NCBI GenBank assembly: GCA_027062145.1
Contig: JAMOTX010000055.1
Span: forward strand, 1 to 6,608
Direction of reading: 5' to 3'
From: Candidatus Altimarinota bacterium
GTDB taxonomy: Bacteria > Patescibacteriota > Gracilibacteria > BD1-5 > UBA6164
DNA length: 6,608 bases
Made by a program: the position numbers and the translations under genes. The notes below the pieces were generated by a model. It was not told the DNA's origin and searched no databases. It worked only from the letters and a program-made list of their open reading frames with translations. This document shows, in pieces, positions 1-6,608 of this stretch; positions within the stretch are counted from its first letter, which is position 1; every line of letters starts with the position of its first letter.

Positions 1-30
1 AACCTCAAAGTTAAACTTTGAGGTTTTTTT
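1..30 (+). terminator. Rho-independent terminator hairpin with T-tract, possibly bidirectional
   Basis: The arms aacctcaaag (1-10) and ctttgaggtt (16-25) are perfectly complementary around a 5-base loop, and a run of seven T (24-30) follows on the plus strand. This is the classic layout for ending a plus-strand transcript entering from the left. The minus-strand giant gene stops at 39, only 14 bases from the hairpin. On that strand an A-run precedes the stem, and the bases after it lie outside the window, so the same hairpin may end both convergent transcripts. Confidence 0.8.
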
Positions 31-38
31 ATTTATAA

Positions 39-422
39 TTATTTCATAATATATTCACTTTCAGTTTTAAATAATATACGTCCAATTTCTCTATTTCAGA
101 AATCATTTTTATCATATAGTTTTAATACTATATTTTCTCAATAAAAATCATATTTTAAAGAAAAATCATTATCATTAATTGTATTTATTCTTCAGTCAGT
201 AAACAATGTAAATAACGCTTCTTTATCTATACTTGTATTTCTGTATATAGACAATGCTCAAGGGTTATAATCAAGTCATAATGGAATAGTATAATAACTA
301 TAATTAGTATAATCTGAAAATTTAAAATAGATTCATTTATCAATAACTTCTTCGAAATTATTAACGAATTTAACTTCCTTAATTCATTTCATCTCTAAGT
401 ATTCATAAAATATTTCTTCACC
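39..422 (-). other. C-terminal beta-rich segment
   Basis: Residues 2063-2189. Strand-like sequence with aromatic residues (GIYFKFSDYTNYSYYTIPLG, YNPGALSIY, EALFTLFTDGRINTINDND, GENIVLKLYDKNDFGNREIG) ends RILFKTESEYIMK. It shows no membrane helix, no sorting motif and no cysteine. The tail length and the 'FTDGRINT' turn suggest a compact terminal domain. No family was recognised. Confidence 0.4.
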
Positions 423-3400
423 ATTTTTCTTTAATAATATTTTAGGAAAAACAGAATCATTTTTTCTATTAGAAGTAGATAATACATCAGTAGTAATTGA
501 ATGATCTTTTATAAATATTTTTCATGTTTTTTCATCAATAAAAGCTATTTCATTTTTTCATCAGTCATATAGCTTCAATCCTGTTCAACTAGTTTTTACA
601 TTAAAATCATATGATCATTTATCTGTAAGACTAACACCACTTCAAGATTTATTATCTAATTTTGTAACAACACCTCATCTAAATCTATATAAATTAACAG
701 GTTCTTTAGTTAAAATTTCATCTTTTAAAATTCAACTTATTAGTCAATTATCATATTTATTTATATGTGGAACTGGTGAATATACTTCTAGTAAAACTTC
801 ACTATATCAAATATTGTCGTTGTTATCAATAAGTGTTATACCTATTTTTTTCTTAAATAATTTATCAAAAGATTTAAAATTTAATTTTAAATATACAAGA
901 TTTTTTAATATTTCGATTTGATCTTTATATTCTCAATCGATATTTAAATCATCATCATTTTTTGGATTTCAATCATTATCCGTATCTTTTGTTAAATCAA
1001 AATCAATAATAACTTTTTTAATATTCTTAATTCATGAATCTTCATAAATATCATTAGTTAAGTCTACGATATGACCTTGATATACTGGAATTCTAATTGA
1101 AGGTAAAGTTAATTCTGGTGCATTCAAATCAGCTTCATTTTGAGGAGCAATAAGAATTTGTTTAGATAAAGTTCATATTATATTTTTATCAAAGGCTTTA
1201 ATTTTTGCATAATAATAATCATTATCTCTTTTAACTCTAATACTATAATCATTAGTTTTTAAACCTAAATCATACAGTTCCCACTTAGAAACTTCATTAA
1301 AATCAATCGATAGTTCAGAATTATCATAATATTGCAATTCAACATAAGAAGAATCAACTGTTTCATAGTTATTTCATTCATAAGAAATAATTGTTCCTGC
1401 AAATAATGGTTTATTTAATAATTTTCTAACATCAGTTCATTCAAATGTAATATCATCAAATCATTTAATATAAACATTACCATCAATTCAAACTATTTTT
1501 ATATTATGAACAAATTCAATATTTTCATATCAATTAACTTTTAAACTATGCTCAGTTTTATCTTCAGTTTCTTCGTTTACAAATCTAATTGTAAAACTAT
1601 TTGATCAAGCATATAATATTGTTCACTTATTAATATTTATAACTTTTCAAGAAACTAAATTAGAACTTATATCTTTAGCTTCTTTAGTAACAACTTTTGC
1701 ACCTGATAATTTTCAAACATTTTTAATATAAACTAAATTTTTTCTTTTAATATAAAATCAAGTAGTTTCAATTTCTGTTATTTTTTCAATATCAGAAACT
1801 GAATCAATAATATCTCTTTTAATAAATTTTGGTCTATAATCAGTATTATTTTCATTTATATATTTATCTACCCTATTATAAAAAGCTAATCTAAATTTAG
1901 ATAAAGATTCATTTGTCGGCGATGTAAATCAAATATTTATACTTCAATTATCACTACCAATTTCATGAGAATTATTTATAGATTCATAAAAAATATCTCA
2001 ATTATAAAATTTATTATCAGAACTATCAACTATAATAGGATTTGTATTTACATGTACCTTAGTATCTTTATATTTTAAATTTTCCTTAAAATATAATCTA
2101 TTTGCTGCAAAGTATAATAAATCATCATCACCATCATTATCAATATCTATAATATTTGTTACCTCATTTCATTCTAGTTCATCTAGATAATCAAATAATC
2201 TATAAGAATGTCCTTTTTCTAAAATATATAATCATTTATATTCACGTTTATATTGTGAATTACTTTCATTTCAAGAACAAGAATTAGAAGAAGACGACGT
2301 AGTAGTATTTAAAGCAATTTCATTATTAGTAACACTTGCTAAAATATTTTCTCTACTTTTTTCTACCATTCATTTAGAATAATTTTGTAATGGTGTTTTA
2401 ATTTTTGACATTAAATCATTACTCATTTCTTTTAATTCTTTCTTATCTGAACCATCATATTTAAATAATTTTTTAGCAGAATCTTTAAATTTATTATTAA
2501 AAACATCTAATGCATCATTATATAAATTTATTTTATTTGAATCTTCAAGTCATACTTTTGTTACAACAGGAATTAATCAAATATTTTTAATCTTATTTTT
2601 AAATTCTTTATTTTTAATTATTTCTGTATTTATTATATCACTTAAAGCATTAAATTTTTCTCTATTATTATTTTGTAATTCTTTAATAATAGTTTCTTCT
2701 TTAGAATAAGTCATTTTATTAACTTCATTCCAAACATTTAAAATTTCTTGCATCCTAGGTTCACTTGTAACAATTTTTGAAGCTAATGCTTTATTTACTA
2801 ATTGTTTGAATTCAGTATTAGAAACAACATCACTTCTTCATTTATCTAATACATTAACTAATTGTTTAAAATCGGCTCATACTTTTGTAGCTAACAAAAT
2901 TTGTAATTTTTTCTTATCAACATAACCAGTGTTTTTATCTTCAATATAGTTTTTAATATTATTTCAAGCTTCTTTTAATTGATTATGAGTAGCATCAAGT
3001 TCATTTCAAAGTTTTTCAGTATTATTTTTAATTTGTTCTCATGCTTTTTTAAATCACTCGTCAAAATTATTTAATGATTCTCATAATTTTTCTCTAGAAT
3101 CTTTAAAATCTTTTTTTATACCTTTTTTATTTGCTCCAAATTGATCTTTAAGTGGACTTAAATCTCATTCGGAAAGTTTTTTAATTGTTTCAGTATCGAT
3201 ATTTACATCTATATTTATTTCTTTTGGTAAAGCTCCTCTTAAATCTAAATCAGGTAAAACTGCACTAAATATATTTGTAAAATCATTTGAAATATTATTT
3301 ATTGGCATAACTATTTGTCTAGCTAATTCAACAATAAAATCAGTATCAAATTCTAAATTTACATATGTAGTTACTTTAATTGCATCTATAAATGGAAATG

Positions 3401-6400
3401 AAAATTCTGGCATACTTATTTCAAAGAAATCACTTCATAAATATCAACTTCTTTCAGTTAAAAAAGCAATTTGATCACCTGCTCTCCACTCTGGAGCAAT
3501 AGGTAATGATTTTAACATACACATAGCCTTTGTTAAAAGTTTTATAATACCTAATACTACTTCTATTGATCAAAGCATTTTTGGTAATTTAGGTGGTGGT
3601 GGTAAATCAGGTAAATTAACAGTAGGTAGACTTGGGATTGGTGGTAATTCAGGAATTTCTATATCAGGTAATACTGGTAATTGTGGTAAATCAATTCAAT
3701 CCATCTTTAACATTTCTGAAAATAGTAATGATAAATCTATATCTAAACTAGCATCAATATTGATATCCGGAAGAGATGGTAAATAAAGTGCAGGTAGTGT
3801 TGGTAATATTATTGGTTTAGTATGTACAGCAAATTCAGGCAATGAAACAGTTAATCATGCTCTAATATTATGTAAATCTAATATTATATCTGGCCATTTA
3901 GGCCAAGTAATAATAGGTATTTTAGGCACTACCATATTTATAAGATTAAACTCTGAATCTAAAGCATCCTGTCTTTCATTTTTACATTCATGACATTCTG
4001 ATTCAAAATCTATAAATACATCTATAAGCATTTGCCAAGATTTTAAAATAGCTTTAATTAAAATATATAATTCAACCCATGCTTTAAATCTATCTCCATT
4101 TTTTCAAATCCGTCATCATAAAACATTAGAAATAATTTCAATATTACATAAAATTTGTTCTAAATAATCTTGTTTTAAATTAATTAATTTATTAATTTTT
4201 TCTGGTATTTTTTTATATTCCTTAATTACTTCTAGATTATTTCTTAATCAATCTAGTAAAAAATCTATATCAAAATCTATATTAATATCTCCATTAATAT
4301 TTCAGCTAATATTTCCATTTCATAAATCTTTTATTTCTTCTTTAGCTCTATTAATTTCATCTTCCCGTTGTTTTAAAGTTCATTCCCGTAATAAAATTGT
4401 TTTATCAATTTCAGCTTTGGAAATCCAAGGCAAACTAATATCAACAGTTTCTTGCTTAATATAAACTAAAGGTAATGATCATATAAATTCATAAGCTTCT
4501 TTTATTCAAGAATTAACTTTTTCAACTTTTTCTCAAATTATTTTATTATCACTCGTGATAGCATTTTTTGATGATTTATTATCATTTCAACTTGTTTCTC
4601 ACCAAGTACTATCAAATACTCAACTAAAATCTGGTAAGATAATAAATAAGGTTGGAAAATCTGTTAATTTATTTGCGATTTCCTCAATTTGTCTAGTTAC
4701 CCAATCCATTAACCAACTTGGAAATGAAGAGATTCTAGTTTGTTGAATTTTGATAATATCTCAAAAATTTCAATCATCATCAGTAGATAAATCTAAAGTA
4801 ATAGATACATCTTCTCATCATTGAGTAAATAATGGAGTAATTGGTTCTTCAGAAAAATTTCATGGTAAATATCAAAATATTTTCTCTACTAGTCCTTTTT
4901 TATCTCAATCAACTAATTTTTTTAATATTCTATTATCTTCTTTTGATTTTTCTAAAGGAGTTTGACTTGTTCAACAATTTCAATTAATAATTCAAAAACT
5001 TGCATTTGCTCAATATTGTGGAATTCATATTGATCATACATCTCATCCAGATCAATCTCAATTACAAAAATCCATTTTTTTAGCAATAACTATACAATTT
5101 CACCCTGGAAATAATGGACTTAATGCTTCTGGTAAAATATTACCCATAACACTAGCTGGTCATCAAAAACATATTGCAGTTCAAATTCAACCTGTTAAAG
5201 TTGGAGTAATAAACATTCTGAAAAAATTTGTAACTGAATCAATTCATAACCGTCCTCATGCTCATAAACTATTTGACGAACATGTAGTATCTAATCAAAT
5301 AGGTGAAATAGGCCAAATCATTGGAATAGGTATACATCACCATGGTCCATATAATGGAAGTCCTGTCATTGCTGAAATAACTGGCAATCATTCATCAATT
5401 TTTAATCAGTCTCAAACAGTATTTCACATGAAAACTGGATCCGATCATGGAGCTAATGGAGCCCAATTTAATGGTGAAGCAAAACATGATGCATTTCAAC
5501 AACTAAGTCAATTTAAAACTTCTTGTATTCAATCTAATTGTTCATCTATTTTTTTAAAATCATCTCACATACCTATTTCTACACTAGAATCAGTACCTCA
5601 AAAAACCGTTTTTAATACACTTCATTCTAAAAAATCTTCATCATTAGGAACTCAATCTTCATCAGAATCTTTATTCATATTACTTAACTGTTCACTAGCA
5701 TAATTTTGCATAGCAGTTGTATTATTTGGATCAAATAATTCATCAATGTAATCAGGTATTCAATTTCAATTAACATCTATAGTATTTTTTTCTAATTCAG
5801 GTGGTAATTGAGATTTATTTGAATCACAAATAGGTACTCTAGATCATAGTAAATAAGATCTGATATTTGTTGATCTAAATAATTTTATAGGATTACTACA
5901 GTTTTGATTATCTTTTTTAATAATTATATCTCCATAATTATCATCTCAAACTTCTTCCCTTTCAAATAATCAAACTTCCATATAAGAATATTGAATAGGT
6001 CTAACTTTTGCCTTATAATTAATAACAATTTGATCTCAACTATTTAATTCTAAATCACTGATCAAAAAATTAAATCAAACCTCTCATCAAATAGCTTTTT
6101 TATCTGGATTTCATACAACATTAACTGACGATTGCTCCAAAATAAAAACTTCAGGAACTCTTTCAGAAAATGCTATATTATTTATTTTGTTATTTGTAGT
6201 ATTTGTAAGTGTTATATTAACATTAATAATATCTCAAGATGAAAGATATCAATCATTAACGTCTTTAAATATTTTTTCTATTTTAACTCATGAATATTCA
6301 CTATATTGTGTTTTCATAAAAAATGAAGATGCTTTACTTTCCGGTAAAGTAGCATTTCATGCCAATATCTCTGAATAATTTACTTCTTCTTTTTTAGAAC

Positions 6401-6608
6401 TAAATGGATATTTAATATACAAATATCTTTCAAACTGACTATTATCTGCTCAATTTTCGCTTGGTTGATGTAATCAATCAAAATAAATTAAAGAGTTATC
6501 ACTTCTAGGATTTTCACTTAATTTAATTCAATTTCATTCAGAAACTTTCAACTTAGTAAACTTAGGCTTAACAGATTCTCCTCATCCATAAAATATATTT
6601 ATTTCTCA
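39..6608 (-). CDS. Giant multidomain surface/secreted protein, 5' partial, TGA read as Gly (code 25)
   Basis: One uninterrupted frame of 2189 codons runs to a TAA at 39-41 and continues past the right edge, so the start codon, signal peptide and promoter are not in the window. About 125 internal TGA codons are read as Gly. Domains seen in order are DUF11-like, thrombospondin-3-like Ca loops, a Cys-rich core, Leu-Pro repeats, long charged helices, a Ser/Thr linker, a VCBS-like motif, and FN3-, PKD- and carboxypeptidase-regulatory-like beta modules. These module types are typical of extracellular bacterial proteins, so a secreted or surface adhesin/host-contact protein is inferred, not shown. 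The C-terminus (ESEYIMK) has no LPxTG motif or membrane helix, so any anchor would have to be N-terminal or non-covalent. No catalytic motif was recognised. No frameshift or nonsense codon is present, so the gene looks intact. I do not recognise a named gene. The frame is very secure, the product class moderately so. Confidence 0.95.
423..746 (-). other. Carboxypeptidase-regulatory-like / Cna-B-like beta domain
   Basis: Residues 1955-2062: GLISGILKDEILTKEPVNLY, RFRGGVVTKLDNKSGSGVSL, TDKGSYDF, then TGLKLYDGGKNEIAFIDEKT and GKIFIKDHSITTDVL. The opening 'I-S-G-I-L-x--x--x--EPVNLYR' and the 'TDKGSYDF' strand follow the carboxypeptidase regulatory-like / Cna-B plan (a 'G-V-D--g-pl-ga-V' strand and 'T---G-y-f'). 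The LYDGGKN and DEKTGKIFIKD turns demand glycine at the TGA codons. It is probably an extracellular structural module. Confidence 0.4.
768..1121 (-). other. PKD/Ig-like domain with an inserted calcium loop
   Basis: Residues 1830-1947. The domain starts APELTLPSIRIPVYQGHIVD, has the central strand IKKVIIDFDL, then the loop DTDNDGNPKNDDD (1875-1887), and ends KKIGITLIDNNDNIGYSEVL followed by LEVYSPVP. The start, the 'W/I-D-F-D' strand and the closing 'v-L-v-D--gn-g----v-V' strand match the PKD fold. The Asp-rich loop replaces the usual short turn and looks like a thrombospondin-3-type Ca site. The loop's glycine (1880) is TGA. PKD domains occur in surface proteins and mediate protein or polysaccharide contact. 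Confidence 0.55.
1140..2087 (-). other. Beta-rich region ending in an FN3-like domain
   Basis: Residues 1508-1823. Short beta-like strands alternate with Asn/Asp/Gly turns (SINIGFTSP, TGFYIKRKNLVYIKNVGKLS, GTILYAGSNSFTIRFVNEET, IKIVGIDGNVYIKGF). From about 1743 on, a pattern YVELQYYD, KWELYDLG, DYSIRVKRDNDYYYAKIKAF, then IIGTLSKQILIAPQ, resembles a fibronectin type III or similar Ig-like sandwich, ending at the usual 'AP' boundary with the next domain. The part from 1508 to 1742 is not assignable by eye. There are no cysteines. Confidence in the FN3 label itself is low. Confidence 0.35.
2088..2162 (-). other. FG-GAP/VCBS-like calcium motif
   Basis: Residues 1483-1507 read VTNIIDIDNDGDDDLLYF followed by AANRLYFKENL. 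The D-x-D-x-D-G-x-x-D-L core at 1488-1497 is the signature of VCBS/FG-GAP blades, which bind calcium in extracellular beta-propellers. Only one clear copy is present, so a full propeller is not supported. The glycine in this core is coded GGT, which calibrates the TGA at the same place in the other Ca loops. Confidence 0.6.
2253..2312 (-). other. Ser/Thr/Asn-rich linker
   Basis: Residues 1433-1452 contain eight Ser, three Thr and five Asn, with a run TTTSSSS and one Cys (1444). This is a flexible interdomain linker of the kind found in secreted proteins, and it separates the helical region from the beta-rich C-terminal third. Confidence 0.7.
2313..3194 (-). other. Long charged alpha-helical / coiled-coil region
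   Basis: Residues 1139-1432, dominated by Lys, Glu, Asn, Asp, Leu and Ile with almost no Pro: for example KKGIKKDFKDSREKLGESLN, NFDEGFKKAGEQIKNNTEKL, NELDATHNQLKEAGNNIKNY, EETIIKELQNNNREKFNAL and SDKKELKEMSNDLMSKI. Hydrophobic residues recur every three to four positions, as in coiled coils or helical bundles. A single Trp (1293) is TGG. This is the most AT-rich stretch of the gene (one counted line is 8% GC). It probably acts as a spacer or stalk between the N-terminal half and the beta-rich C-terminal half. Confidence 0.6.
3195..3575 (-). other. Hydrophobic segment after the Leu-Pro tract
   Basis: Residues 1012-1138. GSIEVVLGIIKLLTKAMCML could be a hydrophobic helix, though its Glu and Lys residues argue against a simple membrane span. 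It is followed by SLPIAPEWRAGDQIAFLTER, a Phe-rich MPEFSFPFIDAIKV, and a long stretch without TGA (1057-1147) ending in INIDVNID. That TGA-free run is why a standard-code reading shows an 82-codon piece here. It is not a separate gene, because the frame is open on both sides. Confidence 0.4.
3576..3926 (-). repeat. Leu-Pro repeat tract (LPxLP units)
   Basis: Residues 895-1011 contain 24 prolines in 117 residues. Recurrent units are LPTLPALYLPSLPD, LPQLPVLPDIEIPELPPIP, SLPTVNLPDLPPPPKLPKML, with INIDASLDIDLSLLF in between. On DNA this shows as repeated tggtaa/aggtaa hexamers on the plus strand. An extended, hydrophobic proline-rich strand or rod is likely. It could be a stalk or an interaction surface. 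TGA-Gly is rare here (two in the tract). Confidence 0.7.
3927..4259 (-). other. Helical segment with a CHEC cysteine motif
   Basis: Residues 784-894. Long stretches of Leu, Ile, Lys and Glu (LRNNLEVIKEYKKIPEKINK, KAWVELYILIKAILKSWQML) suggest two or more amphipathic helices. A C-x-x-C motif (Cys872 and Cys875, in ESECHECKNE) follows, with an isolated Cys821. The pair could be a disulfide or a metal ligand, but only one CxxC is present, so a zinc ribbon is not supported. Two Trp (844, 858) are TGG. Confidence 0.4.
4260..4322 (-). repeat. Short Gly/Asn-Ile and Ile-Asp low-complexity repeat (GNGNISGNINGDINID)
   Basis: Residues 763-783 alternate G-N and N-I units and then run into INIDFDIDF. The four repeat glycines at 763, 765, 769 and 773 are coded TGA, GGA, TGA and GGA, so the two codons are exchanged within one repeat. 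Related INID strings return at residues 949-952 and 1131-1138. It is probably a flexible or beta-forming spacer. Confidence 0.6.
4323..4742 (-). other. Trp-containing helical segment
   Basis: Residues 623-762. It begins with QQTRISSFPSWLMDWVTRQIE (residues 622-642), followed by EIANKLTDFPTLFIILPDF, a polar Ser/Asn/Lys stretch, SLPLVYIKQETVDISLPWIS, and a charged helix (LKQREDEINRAKEEIKDL). Four tryptophans (632, 636, 669, 728) are encoded by TGG and sit in hydrophobic or amphipathic contexts, as expected for true Trp, in contrast to the TGA positions. The pattern suggests an amphipathic, perhaps coiled-coil-forming part. Function unknown. Confidence 0.45.
4974..5522 (-). other. Gly/Pro/Cys-rich core region with eight cysteines
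   Basis: Residues 363-545, preceded by a short charged helix (DDFKKIDEQLDGIQEVLNG). Cysteines are at 370, 375, 425, 443, 480, 505, 515 and 545, an even number suited to disulfides outside the cytoplasm. The segment is rich in Pro and Gly (LNWAPLAPGSDP, IPIPMIWPISPIG, TPTLTGGIGTAICFGGP, GNCIVIAKKMDFC) and carries three of the 14 Trp. GC in the lines I counted is 32-38%, against 8-18% in several other parts of the gene. Low substitution freedom of Gly, Pro and Cys and the GC rise suggest this is the most constrained part of the protein. Hydrophobic stretches exist but none is a convincing membrane helix. No Pfam name is recognised. I have an unverified impression of similar segments in other CPR giant proteins. 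Confidence 0.55.
5634..5777 (-). other. Two thrombospondin type 3-like calcium-binding repeats
   Basis: Residues 278-290 read DVNGNGIPDYIDE and residues 314-325 read DSDEDGVPNDED, followed by FLEGS. Both match the D-x-[DN]-x-[DN]-G-[IV]-P-[DN] core of type 3 thrombospondin / OmpA-linker loops, in which Asp/Asn side chains coordinate calcium. A 23-residue spacer rich in Asn separates the loops. All three glycines of the two cores are TGA, which is one of the strongest arguments for TGA=Gly. Such loops usually form rigid Ca-dependent linkers between extracellular domains. Confidence 0.8.
5778..6002 (-). other. Spacer with a two-cysteine pair before the Ca loops
   Basis: Residues 203-277. It contains RPIQYSYMEVGLF, a YGDIIIKK strand, Cys237 (in NQNCSNP) and Cys261 (in VPICD), then a polar PPELEKN stretch leading into the first calcium-type loop. 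Two cysteines 24 residues apart with no others within 95 residues could form a disulfide if the protein is exported. No family is recognised. Confidence 0.4.
6003..6296 (-). other. DUF11-like extracellular beta-sandwich domain
   Basis: Residues about 105-202. The segment opens with YSGVKIEKIFKDV, then GDIINVNITLTNTT, then NNIAFSERVPEVFILE, and closes with ISDLELNSGDQIVINYKAKV. This follows the DUF11 pattern: a 'v-k-V-d' strand, 'GD-V-Y-I-V-N-G', 'v-v-D-lP-g-', and a closing 'l--G----i-y-v-v'. DUF11 domains are known as repeats in secreted and wall-associated bacterial proteins and resemble CARDB-type Ig folds. Four glycines in 163-182 are TGA, so the domain would be missed under a standard code. 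The assignment rests on pattern only. Confidence 0.5.
6297..6608 (-). other. N-terminal visible segment of the giant protein, beta-rich, unassigned
   Basis: Residues 1-104 of the visible protein. The segment alternates hydrophobic and polar residues (for example SLIYFDG and ERYLYIKYPF) and carries several Asn, Ser and Gly turns, which suggests beta strands. It may be the end of a module whose beginning is off the window, for example a preceding copy of the DUF11-like domain that follows. No cysteine or Trp is present. I cannot name a family. Confidence 0.4.

Noticed and set aside
2869..2942. EF-hand or dockerin-like loop (EDKNTGYVDKKK)
   Set aside because: It lacks the Asp at position 3 and the acidic residue at position 12, and sits in a helical charged region; the match is too weak.
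3165..3413. A separate small minus-strand gene of 82 codons
   Set aside because: It is in the same frame as the giant gene, has open coding sequence on both sides, and is only a run without TGA; its Met is internal.
3576..3720. DNA tandem repeat or CRISPR-like array from recurring ggtaa/ggtggt strings
   Set aside because: Spacing is irregular and in phase with codons; it is the reverse complement of Leu-Pro and poly-Pro coding, not a DNA-level array.
4555..4746. 63-codon plus-strand open frame
   Set aside because: Antisense to the Trp-containing helical segment of the giant gene; no motif and no supporting context.
5428..5703. 91-codon plus-strand open frame
   Set aside because: It lies antisense to the Ca-loop and Cys-core region, whose minus-strand reading has clear motifs. 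It has no recognisable domain and is a shadow of the real gene.
6187..6378. 63-codon plus-strand frame with a hydrophobic start resembling a small membrane protein
   Set aside because: It is antisense to the DUF11-like domain. The hydrophobic start is the complement of Asn/Thr/Ile-rich beta strands, a common antisense artefact.
39..6608. Mollicute-type code with TGA=Trp (table 4)
   Set aside because: It gives the same open frame, but Trp would reach about 6% and Gly fall under 2%, and Ca-binding loops would have Trp in place of their invariant glycine.
39..6608. Pseudogene riddled with stop codons
   Set aside because: The interruptions are all TGA, with no TAA, TAG or frameshift in 2189 codons, which decay would not produce.

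Overview
The window is almost entirely one protein-coding frame on the minus strand. It is open from the right edge (6608) down to a TAA stop at 39-41. That gives 2189 codons plus the stop with no in-frame TAA or TAG, and the 5' end of the gene lies outside the window. The frame only appears when TGA is read as sense. I counted by eye about 125 in-frame TGA codons, about 38 GGN codons and 14 TGG codons.

TGA must mean glycine here, not tryptophan. It fills the invariant glycine of calcium-loop motifs (DVNGNGIPD, DSDEDGVPND, DTDNDGNP), where a sister motif (DIDNDGDDD) uses GGT. It also alternates with GGA inside one short Gly/Asn repeat. Read as Gly, the protein has about 7% Gly and 0.6% Trp, which is normal. 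Read as Trp, it would have about 6% Trp and under 2% Gly, which is not credible. TGA=Gly (translation table 25) points to Candidatus Absconditabacteria (SR1) or Gracilibacteria (BD1-5/GN02) in the Patescibacteria/CPR. The strong AT richness (about 8 to 38% GC in the 60-base lines I counted) fits a reduced genome of this kind.

Layout, in protein order (residue 1 = the codon at 6606-6608, numbering only within the window): a beta-rich end of unknown fold (1-104); a DUF11-like domain (105-202); a spacer with two Cys, then two thrombospondin-type-3-like Ca-binding loops (278-325); a Gly/Pro/Cys-rich core with eight Cys (363-545) and higher GC; a Trp-containing and charged helical segment (623-762); a GN/INID repeat; a helical segment with a CHEC motif; a Leu-Pro repeat tract (895-1011); a hydrophobic segment; a long charged helical region (1139-1432); a Ser/Thr/Asn linker (1433-1452); an FG-GAP/VCBS-like motif (about 1488-1496); a beta-rich region ending in an FN3-like domain; a PKD/Ig-like domain carrying a third Ca loop (1830-1947); a carboxypeptidase-regulatory-like domain (from 1955); and a beta-rich C-terminus.

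The mix of extracellular beta modules, calcium loops, paired cysteines and a low-complexity linker suggests a giant secreted or surface protein, perhaps an adhesin or host-contact protein of an epibiont. That role is inference. No enzyme active site, sortase motif or C-terminal membrane anchor is visible. The remaining 38 bases at the left hold a hairpin with a T-tract, probably a terminator. I see no RNA gene, mobile element, CRISPR array or plus-strand gene.
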